Positions 35,588 to 45,937 of a DNA stretch of 64,000 bases are shown here, one piece after another. The DNA is from Reticulitermes speratus (lineage: Eukaryota; Arthropoda; Insecta; Blattodea; Rhinotermitidae). The position numbers and the translations under genes are program-made. The stretch spans positions 32,408,089-32,472,088 of the forward strand of contig JAJKFL010000002.1 of the NCBI GenBank assembly GCA_021186555.1. Reading direction: 5' to 3'. The number at the start of each line of letters is the position of its first letter. The stretch's first letter is position 1. The notes under the pieces were generated by a model that ran no database searches, had not been told where the DNA came from, and worked only from the letters and a program-made list of their open reading frames with translations.

Positions 35588-36897
35588 CTGAAGACAACAG
35601 TACTTTGAACAGGTAGACAAGAGATCATACCATTAAGCAAAGAAATGTATGCAAATGTTAATTCTTATTAACGTAAGCAGAAAGGGATACATTATGCAAG
35701 ATGCAAGTGAAAACAATAGAGATGTATTACATTTTAAATGTATCTGTGGTAATCAGTTAAGAGTGTGTCATGAAATATATACAGTAGAACCCCCGTATCC
35801 GCGGATTCGGTATCCGCTGTTTCAGTTATCCGCGGTTTACCGCGGCCCGAAAATATTAACACATTCACTGCCAAAGTCGACCATCTTCGATTTCAGTATT
35901 TACGTTTTAATTTGCCAGCGTCGACTTTAGTCGATCTAAAGTTTACGCTGCGCTTTTATATATAGGGTTCGCTACTATCCGCGGTAGGTCTTGGAACGTA
36001 TCACCCGCGGATACGGGGGGACTACTGTACTGTAGGCCTATACTGGCATCACATACTAACCTGATCTTGTGACCAAGGATAAATTAATGCAAATTTAAGC
36101 GTACATACAATAACCCTATATGTCTACAGCTGGCATATGAGTTTGGCTTTTTGTTGCTTTTTAGTTAGCCCAGTCAGTTAACTCATGCATTGTGTAAATG
36201 TTTATTACAGGGGTGCACAAATCTTACAAAACTCTAGAAGCCATCTGAAAATTCTAGGTGCCAGAAGGGTGACATGAAGCAAGTTCCATACTGAGAACCC
36301 ACAAATATTAGGCGCAAACATAATAAATTCAGTTGCCAAGGTGGCCTGGCCCCAGGATTTTTACACCTCTGATTTATTGTTCTAGTAATGTGTGTAGAAT
36401 TATATAGTCCCTTAATACACAATGATCATCTGTTAAGAATTCAACAGAACTAATATCTTCTGCTGCTGTGTAGAGAATTAAAGTGCTTATTGCTGTTCAG
36501 TTGGTAATTTTTCTAGTTACTGTCCTTCGTATCATCCAGGGTCGTACAGTATGACAGTGGGCCAAAATCTGGTCACACTGTAATAATCAATTCATGTGGG
36601 GCCAGCAGTAACAAATGCCAACTAAACATGAATAATTTTATCATCTGTTAGAACCACAGTTCTACTGTAGACTCACATACAAGGATTCAAATAAAATGCG
36701 TAGAAAGATTTTTCCAAGCAAACAGCCAACTCCGTGGAGCAGAGTCCTTATTCAGAAGCTAACAGTCAATCAACTAAGCTAGTGATTCCATTTCTTTTAT
36801 GGACCTGATTTTTTTTCAACATACTTTTGAGAAAGTATTTATGTAGTGCGGCCCAAGGAAACAGTCAAATCCTTAAGACATAAAAATTAATATATAC
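35588..36897 (-). other. Intron (or introns) of SEA/EGF gene
   Basis: Contains a complete pogo/Tigger-like MITE (35780-36029). Because the flanking exon phases do not match, a small unrecognised exon may lie in this interval. Confidence 0.6.
35780..36029. mobile_element. 246-bp pogo/Tigger-like MITE with TA target duplication
   Basis: Element 35782-36027 starts CAGTAGAACCCCCGTATCCG and ends with the complement of CAGTAGTCCCCCCGTATCCG, flanked by TA on both sides. CAGT-rich ends with GTATCCGCGG are typical of the pogo/Tigger group of Tc1-mariner. It encodes no transposase. The inner part contains a GTCGAC-rich palindromic stretch. Confidence 0.85.
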
Positions 36898-37008
36898 CTG
36901 ACTGGAGGATGGGTCGGTCGTTTGTTGTATGGCCGGCGTTGAGGTGGCGGAGAAGGCTGATCAGCTTCATGGTGGGATGCAGTCTCGTCTGTTTCCAGAA
37001 CTGCAAAT
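36898..37008 (-). CDS. SEA/EGF membrane protein, proline-rich linker exon
   Basis: Reading LETDETASHHEADQPSPPPQ followed by RRPYNKRPTHPPV. Donor CAG|GTATAT. With acceptor GAATTGACCAG (start 37008) the exon is 111 bp and joins in frame with the preceding exon (GG|A). The stronger-looking acceptor TTTGCAG eight bases further in would break that frame. Leaving phase 2, it does not fit the next exon. It could be a cassette exon, or a neighbouring small exon is missing from this model. Confidence 0.6.
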
Positions 37009-37459
37009 CTGGTCAATTCAAGAAAACCCTAACATATCTCCACAGTCACTTGTCAACCAGTTCAAAATATAGAGTTACTGTAATATTATATTAGATCACT
37101 GACCCTTTTAAGTGTAATTAATAATTAAATGTATTTGCAAATGTAAATTGAAATGCATTGGAGGTGATTCTCTAAATTGTTTTACCACGGAAATTATATC
37201 ATTTATTTATTTACTTATTTATTTATTTACATGTGGACTCAGCAGTTAGAGAACATTTACAGTTCCAGTACAGAAAAAAAAACCACAAAGGCAAAACAAA
37301 AAGTCAGTATCACACCATTTACGTAACAATATCATTCTGTAATGATTTATAGGATGAAATACAATACAATACAAAACTTAGTTCTCTAAAAAATTTCTAG
37401 GTTATCAAACTTCACCGACAGCAGAAACACATCTAGCGGCAGTATAGTAATTGGAATAG

Positions 37460-37695
37460 CATGTGAACATAGAACAGTTATGAATGTTCAGAGCAGGAAC
37501 ACAAATGCAAACTGTTTCTGGAACAGAATAACAGACAGGGACGAAAGACATCCAATAGAAAATTTATGAATGTTTCAAGGACAAACACATGTGCCGGCTG
37601 TGTCTGCAACAGAATGAGAATCTAAACATATAAGACATACATATGTTCTGAGCAGAAACACATATGCTGTTTCTACAAGAACAGAAGGGCAATAT
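37460..37695. repeat. Diverged tandem repeat, three ~90-bp units
   Basis: Motifs TATGAATGTTCAGAGCAGGA, TATGAATGTTTCAAGGACAA and ACATATGTTCTGAGCAGAAA each precede a GCTGTTTCTGCAACAGAA-like stretch. Heavily diverged. Confidence 0.4.
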
Positions 37696-37860
37696 TTAGT
37701 GTCATTATAAACATTACTTAAGAACAAAGCATTTAGGTGACAATGTTTGGCGTGAAGTGTCTGAAAATGTAAGCATCATAATGAATTAACGTAATGTTAC
37801 TGAATGTACCGAAGAATATTTTTTGCAAAAAGGCTGCAAAATTAAATCAAACAGTGGGCC

Positions 37861-38392
37861 TAATAAGTCAGAGGTGGCCAAACAGCCAATTGCGGCCAGT
37901 GGTTTGGTCGATCGCGGCCGCTTTTTGGTCCCTATCAAAATTTCTTTGCCGCCTCACTATGATCAGTAGCTCTTCGTTTGACAGCATTTTTTGGATCAAC
38001 TTACTTCTGCGAAGAAGACTTCTCCCAGAAGAAGGTAATTAAATCAATACACAGAAACCGTCTGATTGATGAACATTCACTTGTGCCCAAGTAATTACGA
38101 ACCCTCTTTCAGTAAGTTATCGCAAGATGCGCAATGTCATGCATCAACTTCGCAATAGGAAGGTCAATGAAAAAATGCCTTTTAATTATGGCAAACAATT
38201 TTAGTTTGAAAATATCAATTTTGATAAATGAAACAAGTGTACTTTTATATGTTTGATGTTATTATGCTATTTTACATTTCTTTGCCTAGTTGACCTAATT
38301 TTATACATTATATACTACGGTAGATCGCAAAAGAGTTTCTGTCTTTAGAGCAGATCACTGCGTCCAAAAGTCTGACCACGTATGTAATACGT
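37861..38392 (+). mobile_element. hAT element remnant with 8-bp target duplication and transposase scrap
   Basis: Flanks TAATAAGT (37861-37868) and TAATACGT (38385-38392) match 7 of 8. Ends CAGAGGTGGCCAAAC and the complement of CATACGTGGTCAGAC are imperfect terminal repeats. Inside, a + strand frame near 37989-38094 reads FGSTYFCEEDFSQKKVIKS, then HRNRLIDEHS and stops. This is the C-terminal dimerisation region of hAT transposases (FGSTYxCEQxFSxMKxxKSxxRxRLTDEHL). Most of the transposase is deleted, so it is non-functional. Confidence 0.75.
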
Positions 38393-38817
38393 ATTTATAA
38401 GAGCCCCAAGAGACTGGAGCGTGTTCAAGCTTAGATCTGTCCAAAGCAGTATACAGCATCAACATGCCATCTATGATTAAAAAGGAAAATACAACGCTAT
38501 GAATTAAAGCTAAACATTTCATGGCATGTAAGTAAAAATCAGCATGATGAAAATTAAGTTTTTGATCAATTAAAACACCTAAACCTTTAAGACACTATCT
38601 TTGCAGTACAAAATAATCGTGAAAAGCGTATTGCTAATTCAGCACACTTGACTTTCTGGCAAGAGAATTAACAGTAGTTTTACCAAAGCGAAGCGTCATA
38701 AATTTAATGAAACGCCCACTATGTACACAGAAATCTTATTACTTTGAAAAACAAATCCAAATAGACTTACATCTGACACGGTACGTCTTATAGTGCAGCT
38801 GGTATAAATCAATCAAT

Positions 38818-39010
38818 ATAGTGACTACGCTATGCATTGGACAACGGGCGAGGAATGGTATTTTGATTTTTGGCACGGGCAAAAGATTTTCTTTTCCAAA
38901 GCATCCAGACCGGCTCTGGGGCCTACCAAGTCTCCATTCAATGTTTACCAAGGAACTTCCCTGGGCGCACAGTGGCTGAGGGGTAAAGCTGACCACTCAC
39001 TTCCCCTCCT
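38818..39010 (+). mobile_element. tRNA-derived SINE
   Basis: TATAGTGACTACGCTATGC head, CATCCAGACCGGCTCTGGGG body, GGGTAAAGCTGACCACTCAC. Dominant SINE family; it is followed closely by a second, 5'-truncated copy. Confidence 0.6.
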
Positions 39011-39167
39011 TACAAGGGTTGACAACGTCGTACAGTTACATCAGTTTTCATCAAAATACGCCAGCATCTGTAGATCTGAAGCATATATACTGATAAATAG
39101 AAATGTCTTCCATGACATGCGATTTTATGCACATCGTGCAAAGAATGCCTAACAAGTATACTCTTCT

Positions 39168-39370
39168 ACTCCTCTCCAAACCGTCCAGACAGGCTGTGGG
39201 GCTCACCTGGCCTCCTACTGCATGAGTATCGGGGTAAAGCCGCCGGGACGTGAAGCTTATCACTCACCTCATCTAGTGCCGAGGTTAAGAATGAATGGAG
39301 TTCTACCTTCATCACCACCTCATACGCCTTCATGGTGTGCATAAGGTCAGCTATACATTTACTTTACCAG
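39168..39370 (+). mobile_element. tRNA-derived SINE, 5' truncated
   Basis: CCGTCCAGACAGGCTGTGGG, GGGGTAAAGCCGCCGGGACG, GAGGTTAAGAATGAATGGAG, TTCATGGTGTGCATAAGGTC. Confidence 0.6.
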
Positions 39371-39724
39371 TGGAGCAAGTAACAGTTTGGGGGCCCCTCG
39401 CAACTCTATGCTTGGGGCCCGCCTTATAATTATGAGCGCAGTTGGTGCAAGAGCATGTAACAGGAATCCAGAATACCGCTTTCTGTAAGAAGAATGGAAT
39501 CCAGTCCGAAAGAACCCTCAACAAGTTCTAGCATTGTGGACGTTTCGGGTCCCTCTGACCCAGTGGAACCCCTGCCCCGTGGTGTCTGCGGACGCCTTAT
39601 CTGCGCTGATGTACACTACCTCTGTCTTTTCTAAAGACTGAAGGAACTATGAGGGTGGAAATAATACACATCACCCCTTAATAAGAGAGTCAAGAGCTCT
39701 TTGATACGGTTATGGGACACTTAC

Positions 39725-39944
39725 CCCGTTCCAATAGTGGATGCAGATCTGTGTGGGGGTACAGTGTGACTGCCCTGCTGTATTCTGGTCGGTGCAACGC
39801 CACCCTGCTCCGTGCTGCTGCCGAAGAGATTGATGTAAGTCCGTTTGCCGTCAATTGACACGAAATGCTGGCCCTGCTCTGCCTTGGTGATGACTGACAC
39901 GTCACTGCCAGCAGACCCTGGCAGTTGTACCCCCTCTATTTCCA
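39725..39944 (-). CDS. SEA/EGF membrane protein, extracellular linker exon
   Basis: Acceptor TCCTTTTTAG (39945-39946), donor GG|GTAAGT. After a split Val codon it encodes EIEGVQLPGSAGSDVSVITK, then AEQGQHFVSIDGKRTYINLF. It ends TRIQQGSHTVPPHRSASTIG. It joins in frame to the preceding exon (G|TG). No domain recognised; the FVSIDGKRTYINLF part looks like a structured beta segment. Confidence 0.82.
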
Positions 39945-39989
39945 CTAAAAAGGACATACACATTTTTTAATGTTCAGTACTGTAGGGTT

Positions 39990-40145
39990 CCAGCCTCCTG
40001 CACAATGGGTACCGTGTCTTTCCCGGAGATAAAGAGGCCGGGGCATGGTGCTGACCACCCACCTCCTTCTAGTGCCGTGTTGCGAATGGGTTGGAGGTAA
40101 ACCTCCGCCTTCCCTCTATGTCTGTCCATTCACATCATGGGGTGA
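39990..40145 (+). mobile_element. tRNA-derived SINE, 5' truncated
   Basis: CAGCCTCCTGCACAATGGGT, AAAGAGGCCGGGGCATGGTG, CACCTCCTTCTAGTGCCG. Confidence 0.6.
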
Positions 40146-40189
40146 CGTAACTTTTACTATAGGGTTCTGACGATGGTGTATCATACTTA

Positions 40190-40970
40190 GAACCACTTGG
40201 CTTTTGGACTTCGTCCATCACACACGACTGCAAATGGTGTACGCCGCTACGCAGTACTGACTTTACAAAGGCGTTCTTTACTTTCAAAATGCCATAAATG
40301 TGACGGTACAGTCGTAAATGAAGCTTAATGTACGCCCATAAGAAACGTATGGCATTCCCGATTTTCACGAAACTTACCAGTGCGTCACGGCCTTATACGC
40401 ACATCTCTGAACCAATTTTCGCCAAAACCGGACAATAAATGTGGAAAGTACGGATATACATTCATTTGCGCCCCCAAGTAAAATACGTCTTTCACTGATC
40501 CGAATTGCACGTAACTCACGACGAGTAAAGTTTTGTGGACATGTCCGGTGCCGAATTTTATCCAAATCGGACGCAAAATGTACAAGATATGGGAAACATT
40601 TAATGTATGCGTTTAAGCAAAATGTGACTTTCACTGTGCCGATTTTCAAGAAACTGCTAATTACTGTACATTACGCGGAGAATATCCGTGCCGAATATCA
40701 CCCAAGTCGGTAAAGAAACGTGGAAATTAAAGCTAGACATTCATTTAGGCCCGTAAGCAAACTCCGACTATCACTGCGCCGATTTGCACGAAACATACGC
40801 CTGCTTGACAACTGTCCGTAAATAAATCCAGTATCGAATTTCAAGAAAATCTCACAAATGGTTTAGTCGCTGATACCAGGTCACGAACAGACATACGTAC
40901 GGACATACATGGTGGCCAAATTTTAAGGCGTTCATTTTACTCCTTTCAGAAGGCGTGGCGTTCTTTATCC
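40190..40970. repeat. Diverged tandem repeat of about 142 bp, four or more units
   Basis: The landmark CCGATTTTCACGAAACT recurs near 40352, 40498 (CCGAATTGCACGTAACT), 40640 and 40780, each followed by a TGCCGAATWTCACCAAATCGG-type block. Period about 140-145 bp. Both strands carry open frames over 60-90 codons. It ends in CAGACATACGTACGGACATA, then GGTGGCCAAATTTTAAGG. It appears to be part of a dispersed repeat, not a gene. Confidence 0.6.
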
Positions 40971-41273
40971 CTTCACAAAGAAGGCCTAAAACACAAAGGA
41001 AACACAATGCTTCGGAAACCGGATCTGTTTCGGCCTCAGAAAAAATGGAGAATCCACTGAGTTTGGCCCATTAAATAGAGCTATATCCCGTCTGTGGGCA
41101 GAAACCAAAAGGAAAGAAATAATTTGGATGACTTAGGAGCAGATGTCTAATACTCGTAGTATTGAAATGGGTATCGAAGAAGGGTGAAGACTGGATTCAA
41201 CTGCTTCAGGAAAGATGGATTCAGTGTCTCGGAAAATTTATTTTCGGGCACTTAAACGAGATAAACTCCTCAC

Positions 41274-41477
41274 CTGGATAGATGAAGGGCTGGCCAGTGT
41301 GTGCACCTCCTGGTCCTTGAACTGCCGACACAGTAATGTCGAAAATATCGCCCACATGACCAGCCACAGGCAGAGGTGCCGTAATAATGGGGCGGTTCGT
41401 CACACCCATTGGTTTGTATTCCGTGTCGTCCAGAACGATCCCTGTCCGAGAACGATACGGGTAGTACGGAAATCCAC
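41274..41477 (-). CDS. SEA/EGF membrane protein, extracellular exon 2
   Basis: Acceptor TTAATTACAG, donor CCAG|GTGAGG. It encodes GGFPYYPYRSRTGIVLDDTE, then YKPMGVTNRPIITAPLPVAG, then HVGDIFDITVSAVQGPGGAH, ending QPFIYP. Phase (G|GT) fits the upstream exon only if that exon uses its GC donor. The regular pattern and absence of low complexity suggest a folded extracellular segment of unknown type. Confidence 0.85.
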
Positions 41478-41507
41478 CTGTAATTAATGGAAGAAGTTAA
41501 CAAGTTG

Positions 41508-41745
41508 CGTGATTTGAGGCTTCCGCCGCGGAGTAAATGAGGTGTTCGCTCTTCTGGGATGTTACGCAGCGTTGAATGGTGATTATTTACCGACGTTTCG
41601 GGACAGCCTATCGGACTCCTCTTCAACGGTCAAGCAGACTGCTTGATCATTGAAGATGGAACCATTAGGCTGCCCCGAAACTTCAGTCACTAACTACGAA
41701 TCAACGCTGCCTAACACCTCAGAAGAGCGAAAACCTCGAATACAA
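41508..41745. mobile_element. Palindromic hammerhead-family element
   Basis: Left arm GCTCTTCTGGGATGTTACGC ... ACCGACGTTTCGGGACAGCC, right arm GGCTGCCCCGAAACTTCAGT ... CAACGCTGCC. The left flank GGCTTCCGCCGCGG is shared with the 32.8 and 61.9 kb copies. The cores are degraded (CATTGAAGATGG on the right; CGTTGAAGAGGAG read leftward). Confidence 0.65.
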
Positions 41746-41792
41746 ACTTGCTTGTTCAGTCCGTAAGATCTCTCAAGTTGTATTCGTAGTGT

Positions 41793-41909
41793 CCATACAG
41801 GTTATCTGGTTAAAAGTTTGTGAGCGTATCTCCATACAGGTTTTCTGATTAAAATTTTGTGAGCGTGTCTCCATACTGGTTTTCTGATTAAATTTTTCTG
41901 AGCATATCT
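41793..41909. repeat. 39-bp tandem repeat, three copies
   Basis: Units begin CCATACAGGTTATCTGG, CCATACAGGTTTTCTGA and CCATACTGGTTTTCTGA, each ending GAGCGTATCT or a close variant. Confidence 0.85.
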
Positions 41910-42323
41910 CTTTTCTCTGTGTTTGCTACGTGACCGGCATACATAACCAGCTTGATTTTCTCACCCCAGTGATATTCGGTGAAAGGCACACACTATGAAG
42001 ATGCTCATTACGTAATTTTCTCCATCTGCCTATTCTTGCCTGTCTCTTGAAGTCCGCGTATCCTCCTCAGCACTTTGTTGCTAAACATCCTCAGTTTACT
42101 TTACGCTGCTTCGTCGGGGTTTGAGACCCATTTTTGGCATATTATTTTAAACAATTACATCCCAAAGTGTTTTACTTATAATTTAATTCAAACAGGTAAA
42201 TTTATAGGTTAGAAGAATAATTACTAGTTAAGCGATCAGCACTTTTATTTGGCCGTTAATACATTAATCGGTCACTTGAAGGGACAGAAAATGATTGTAA
42301 CAGTAGCTATAAGAATATCATTG

Positions 42324-42370
42324 TGTGTGTGTGTGTGCGCGCGTGTGCGCGTGCGTGCGTGCGTGTGCAT
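42324..42370. repeat. (GT)n / (GC)n microsatellite
   Basis: Alternating purine-pyrimidine run GTGTGTGTGCGCGCGTGTGC and on; potential Z-DNA former. Confidence 0.85.
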
Positions 42371-43019
42371 TGCAGGTTATATAGTATTTGGACCTCCATA
42401 GCATGTAAAATACGAAGTAACTGAACACACAGTATGATCACTTTTATTAATTCTAAACTACTATCCTACGTATCTTACACGATCCTACGTGTTACGACGA
42501 GATATGCGTTTGCAGGCTATTCGTAAAACACATTTTCAGTGCGTTCAAAATTTTAAGATCAAGATACCGTCCTTAAAATCACTTGATTTCTTTACTTTTT
42601 GGAATGTCAAGAAGACATGCCAACTCATTCGGTTGCGCCCACTTTTTTCAGTAGCACTTCAATATAGTTGACAAGCAATAGACAAGGGATAAACATGGTA
42701 ATTCAGAAGCAATCTTTAAATTATTTTCACTTAAAATGCAGAGAAAATAAGAATTATCAGTTCATTACATGACGATACTCTGGAAACATGGGAAGAAGCC
42801 GTGGCTCTTCACTAGATAATTGTGGATTACGGAACAGAAAATTGTAATACAGGAACCGAATAATAACGACGCTGTGAATGGAAGCATAATTCTTTTCGGG
42901 GTAAAGGTAGCTGAGAAATAATGTAGCATAACCTAATTTGTATTACACAAAACGATATGTCAGTCATAATACTGCCCTGCAGTTTGTTCCTATCATCTCA
43001 AAGTATTTCATTCGTGCGT

Positions 43020-43184
43020 GCGTGCATGCATACATACACACATACATACATACACACACATAATACATGCATACATACACACACATACATACACACACAT
43101 ACATACATGCATGCATACATACATACATACATACATACATACATACATACATACATACATACATACATACATACATACATACAT
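43020..43184. repeat. (ACAT)n microsatellite
   Basis: Imperfect then perfect tetranucleotide array. The ORFs on both strands (HTYIHTYI, MYVCMYVC) are its artefacts. Confidence 0.95.
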
Positions 43185-43189
43185 CATCA

Positions 43190-43422
43190 GACTGAATATA
43201 AAGAAAATAAAAAAAGGAAGATTTACTGCTGCAATTTATAGTTTGAGATCTCGAAATTTACAATAGGTAATACTATATAATATATAAAACATGTATTATA
43301 TCTTATTAAATTCGAACTGTAGATGTTATATATATTATATCCTATATTAAAGTTCGAAATCTCGTACTATAAATTGCAACATTACATCTCCTTCTTTTAT
43401 TTTCTTTATATTCAGCTTAATA
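43190..43422. mobile_element. Palindromic MITE, ~75-bp inverted arms
   Basis: CTGAATATAAAGAAAATAAA on the left is mirrored by TTTATTTTCTTTATATTCAG on the right. The arms continue through GCAATTTATAGT and CGAAAT. It sits directly against the (ACAT)n array. Confidence 0.7.
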
Positions 43423-43606
43423 ATGACTGCTACTTTAGCTAGCGGAAACCTGTAGCTATTTTTGGCCTTTCAGAATAATATGTGTTTACCCGGAATCAAT
43501 TTGTATTATTATTGTGATTGAAAATCATCCTTAATCACAATTCAAGGCCAGGTGGAACCAAAATGCAGAAGCAGGCCTATGTACAACTGTTACATTTTGG
43601 ACTTGC

Positions 43607-45634
43607 CTGTATTTTGTTTGAGCTTTTCCTGAGCGGAGCTGCTGTTTGTAGCTCCTGATAGTATTTCGCCACTACTTGAAGGCAGACTTGATGGTAGAAC
43701 TGAAGTCGGTGTTCTCGCGGAGGTCGCAGCATGATGAAGCCCGTCCCATTCACTGGATGACGTGGAGTCATGTGTGAGAATTTCCTGCATGGACGACTCC
43801 AGCACCGGCATCGCAACTCCGACTCCTTTTGATGGCTCAAGAAGTACTTCAGATGTTGACCCTCCTGACACCACTGCTTCCTCTGCCTTTGTCGATTCAG
43901 ATGAAACAGACAAAGCTTCTTGCGTTGCTTCATTCACTGTGGATGAAGATGATGTCAACGTTGCTATTATTTTCGGTTCTTCTCTTGAATTGTTAACCAC
44001 GGAACCGTCTATACTGCTAGTATTTTTATCTTGTTCTTCTTCTGTTTTGTTAGGAATGTCGTCTCCTGTGTCTTCTGTTGTAACAGGCACACCTTCTTCG
44101 TTCATAAATGGTGGCATGTGGACTGGAGGTGATTGCGATTTTGACGCGGTTGTGTTTGTATTTGTGACGAATTCCTCCTCTTCTTGCAATGTTGCTGGAG
44201 CCTGAGGAGTTGTGAATTCGTGTTCTTTGTCACCCTGATTTCCTTGATCTTCTGTCAATTTTGTCGACATTTTGTCGTCTTCCGCCTGTGTGTTTTTATG
44301 CATCCCTGGTTTAAAGGATGGTGACAGTTGTTCCATATCTGTTGATGGTATAGGTTGGGGTCTTCTGTTGTTATTTGCGTTTGGTTTCGTTGAAGGCCTG
44401 GGTCGTGGAAGTCTCGGCCTCTGAGGTCTAACAATACCCTGACTCCCAGGCGGTCTGTTGCTGTTATTTGAATTCGACACCGGAACAACTTGCTCTGGCA
44501 AAGGAACTCCAGTCATGAAAGGGTGATCTGGAGAATGGTGATTTTCTGACGGTTGAGGCGGTAGAGGGACAATTGCCGGAGGTCGATCGAAAGGGTAGGG
44601 TGGTGGTAGCCGGGAAGAAGTCTGCAAAGGTATTAGTGGAGGTGGATGAGGACTCAGTTCCGGGTGAGGACCTGACGTATCGAAGTCCAGTGGAAGAGGA
44701 GGCACGTCTGTTATTCTTGGGGGTCCGCGATTGTTGATCCTTGTGGTCAACGGACGAAGAGGTCTCCCGGCTCCTATCAAACCTCCTGGTGATAAGTTAG
44801 GATTAGCTTGTACTTTCACATTACCGTTCAAGAGCTTTACAATGCCGGTGATGATGTCTTGTATGTCCGGATTCGTCTTACGTTCATCGTAATTGCTTCG
44901 GAAAGAAGCAAAGGGCAATACCGGTGTTTCAACCTCCTTCCTCGCCGACTCCTCCGCTATCTGAGATGCATGCACTTTCTTCGTTCCGTCTGCAGAAACC
45001 ATCGGGGTTTCGGGCTCCGTCAAGGAGAGGGATCTCCCCCGCGGAGCCCCATACTCTTCCCCCGAATGTGTGTCAACGTCAAATAATCTCCCGTCCAACG
45101 ATGTTGTTTTAACTATCTTTGCTCTGTCATCTTGTTGGACCGATATGGTTTTTGTTGGCTGAATCTGTCTATAGTATTCCCCCCCTTTCACACCGACTCT
45201 GTTATCCACTTCATTTGCGTACAAATGATCAATATTTTTATCGGACGATTCAAGTGAGGTATCCTTGCTGTTGGATGTCAGTGACAAATTTTCTAATGTT
45301 TGAGCCGTTGAAATTTTAGAGTCTATTGATCTCGCCAGTCGTTGTGTTGATAACGATAATTCCGGGCCGGTGTTTTTAACTATATTCTCTTTCACCGCCG
45401 CATTTTCAGAAAAATCCGCAGAAACAGAAGCAGATTGAACTAATTCAGGTTTGGTAAAGTCCTTATTGAAATGTGATGACTGATTTGCAGTTTGTGTGTG
45501 TGTTGGTACGGTTTCCCCACTCATTGCGACAACGCCGGCCACGGTCGACCTTCCGCTCGTTTCCAGAGAGACTGGTGTGGCATCAATTCCGGAAGTGTGA
45601 CGAGCGCTGCTATGTGATGGCGGGCTGTACGAAC
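43607..45634 (-). CDS. SEA/EGF membrane protein, large mucin-like exon
   Basis: A 2028-bp exon. Acceptor TTCGTTTGTTTTAG (45635-45636); the codon is split G|GT. Donor is ACAG|GCAAGT, a GC-type site. The ATG 25 bases upstream of the exon start lies inside the intron's pyrimidine tract, so it is not a start codon. The N-terminal third is Ser/Thr/Asn-rich. A short non-repetitive segment NPDIQDIITGIVKLLNGNVK (near 44825-44885) looks conserved. Then come Pro-rich stretches (SPHPPPLIPLQ, RLPPPYPFDRPP) and a basic PQRPRLPRPRPSTKP. The C-terminal third is Ser/Thr/Glu-rich with N-glycosylation sequons. Such composition suits an extended O-glycosylated stalk. Confidence 0.88.
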
Positions 45635-45937
45635 CTAAAACAAACGAAAAACTTGTCATATCTCATGTAGAAATATTTTAATCTTGTAATGGTGGCTACT
45701 GTGTCTTCACTGTTTTTTGCTGCCGAGGAAAGGGCGTTCAATCACTGTGCAAAATTCAACCATAACTAATTTGCCCTCATCAATATCATATATGAGGAAT
45801 TAAAGTTTAAAATTAATGGTACGCCTTCCCATTTAAGAGTTCAACACGTGACAGACTTAAATCGTACATTACAAAAAGTTTGTAATTGAATGATTGAATG
45901 AATATTGCGTAATTAAGGTCGTACATACATAAAAAAC

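Larger units (their letters stand above)
37009..39724 (-). other. Intron of SEA/EGF gene
   Basis: GTAAGT to GACCAG. Contains an (ATTT)n run (37200-37231), three diverged ~90-bp repeats (37460-37690), a hAT remnant (37861-38392), and two SINEs (38818-39010, 39168-39370). Confidence 0.7.
39945..41273 (-). other. Intron of SEA/EGF gene
   Basis: GTGAGG to TTTTAG. Contains a 5'-truncated SINE (39990-40145) and a diverged ~142-bp tandem repeat (40190-40900). Confidence 0.75.
41478..43606 (-). other. GC-AG intron of SEA/EGF gene
   Basis: Starts GCAAGT and ends TTACAG. Contains a palindromic hammerhead-family element (41508-41745), a 39-bp x3 tandem repeat (41793-41909), (GT)n (42324-42370), an (ACAT)n microsatellite (43020-43184) and a 230-bp palindrome (43190-43422). 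Confidence 0.75.
20397..45634 (-). other. Gene span: mucin-like SEA/EGF single-pass membrane protein
   Basis: Twelve exons on the - strand assemble to about 1375 codons with no start codon in view. Order: mucin-like Ser/Thr/Pro exon, three linker exons, EGF-like module, SEA domain over two exons, calcium-binding EGF plus a second EGF over two exons, one transmembrane helix, then a cytoplasmic tail over three exons. The general plan (mucin stalk, SEA, EGF, membrane helix) is that of membrane-anchored mucins and of the IMPG2/MUC13 type. I do not recognise a specific insect orthologue and give no symbol. Likely site is the cell surface facing extracellular matrix or lumen. Splice phases agree except between the exons at 36898-37008 and 35417-35587. 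Confidence 0.85.

Noticed and set aside
43762-44205. 147-codon + strand ORF over the mucin exon
   Set aside because: It is the antisense shadow of the Ser/Thr/Glu-rich coding exon on the - strand.
45635-45659. ATG apparently starting the mucin ORF
   Set aside because: It lies in a pyrimidine tract that ends in TTTTAG, a splice acceptor; treating it as the start would put intron sequence into the protein.
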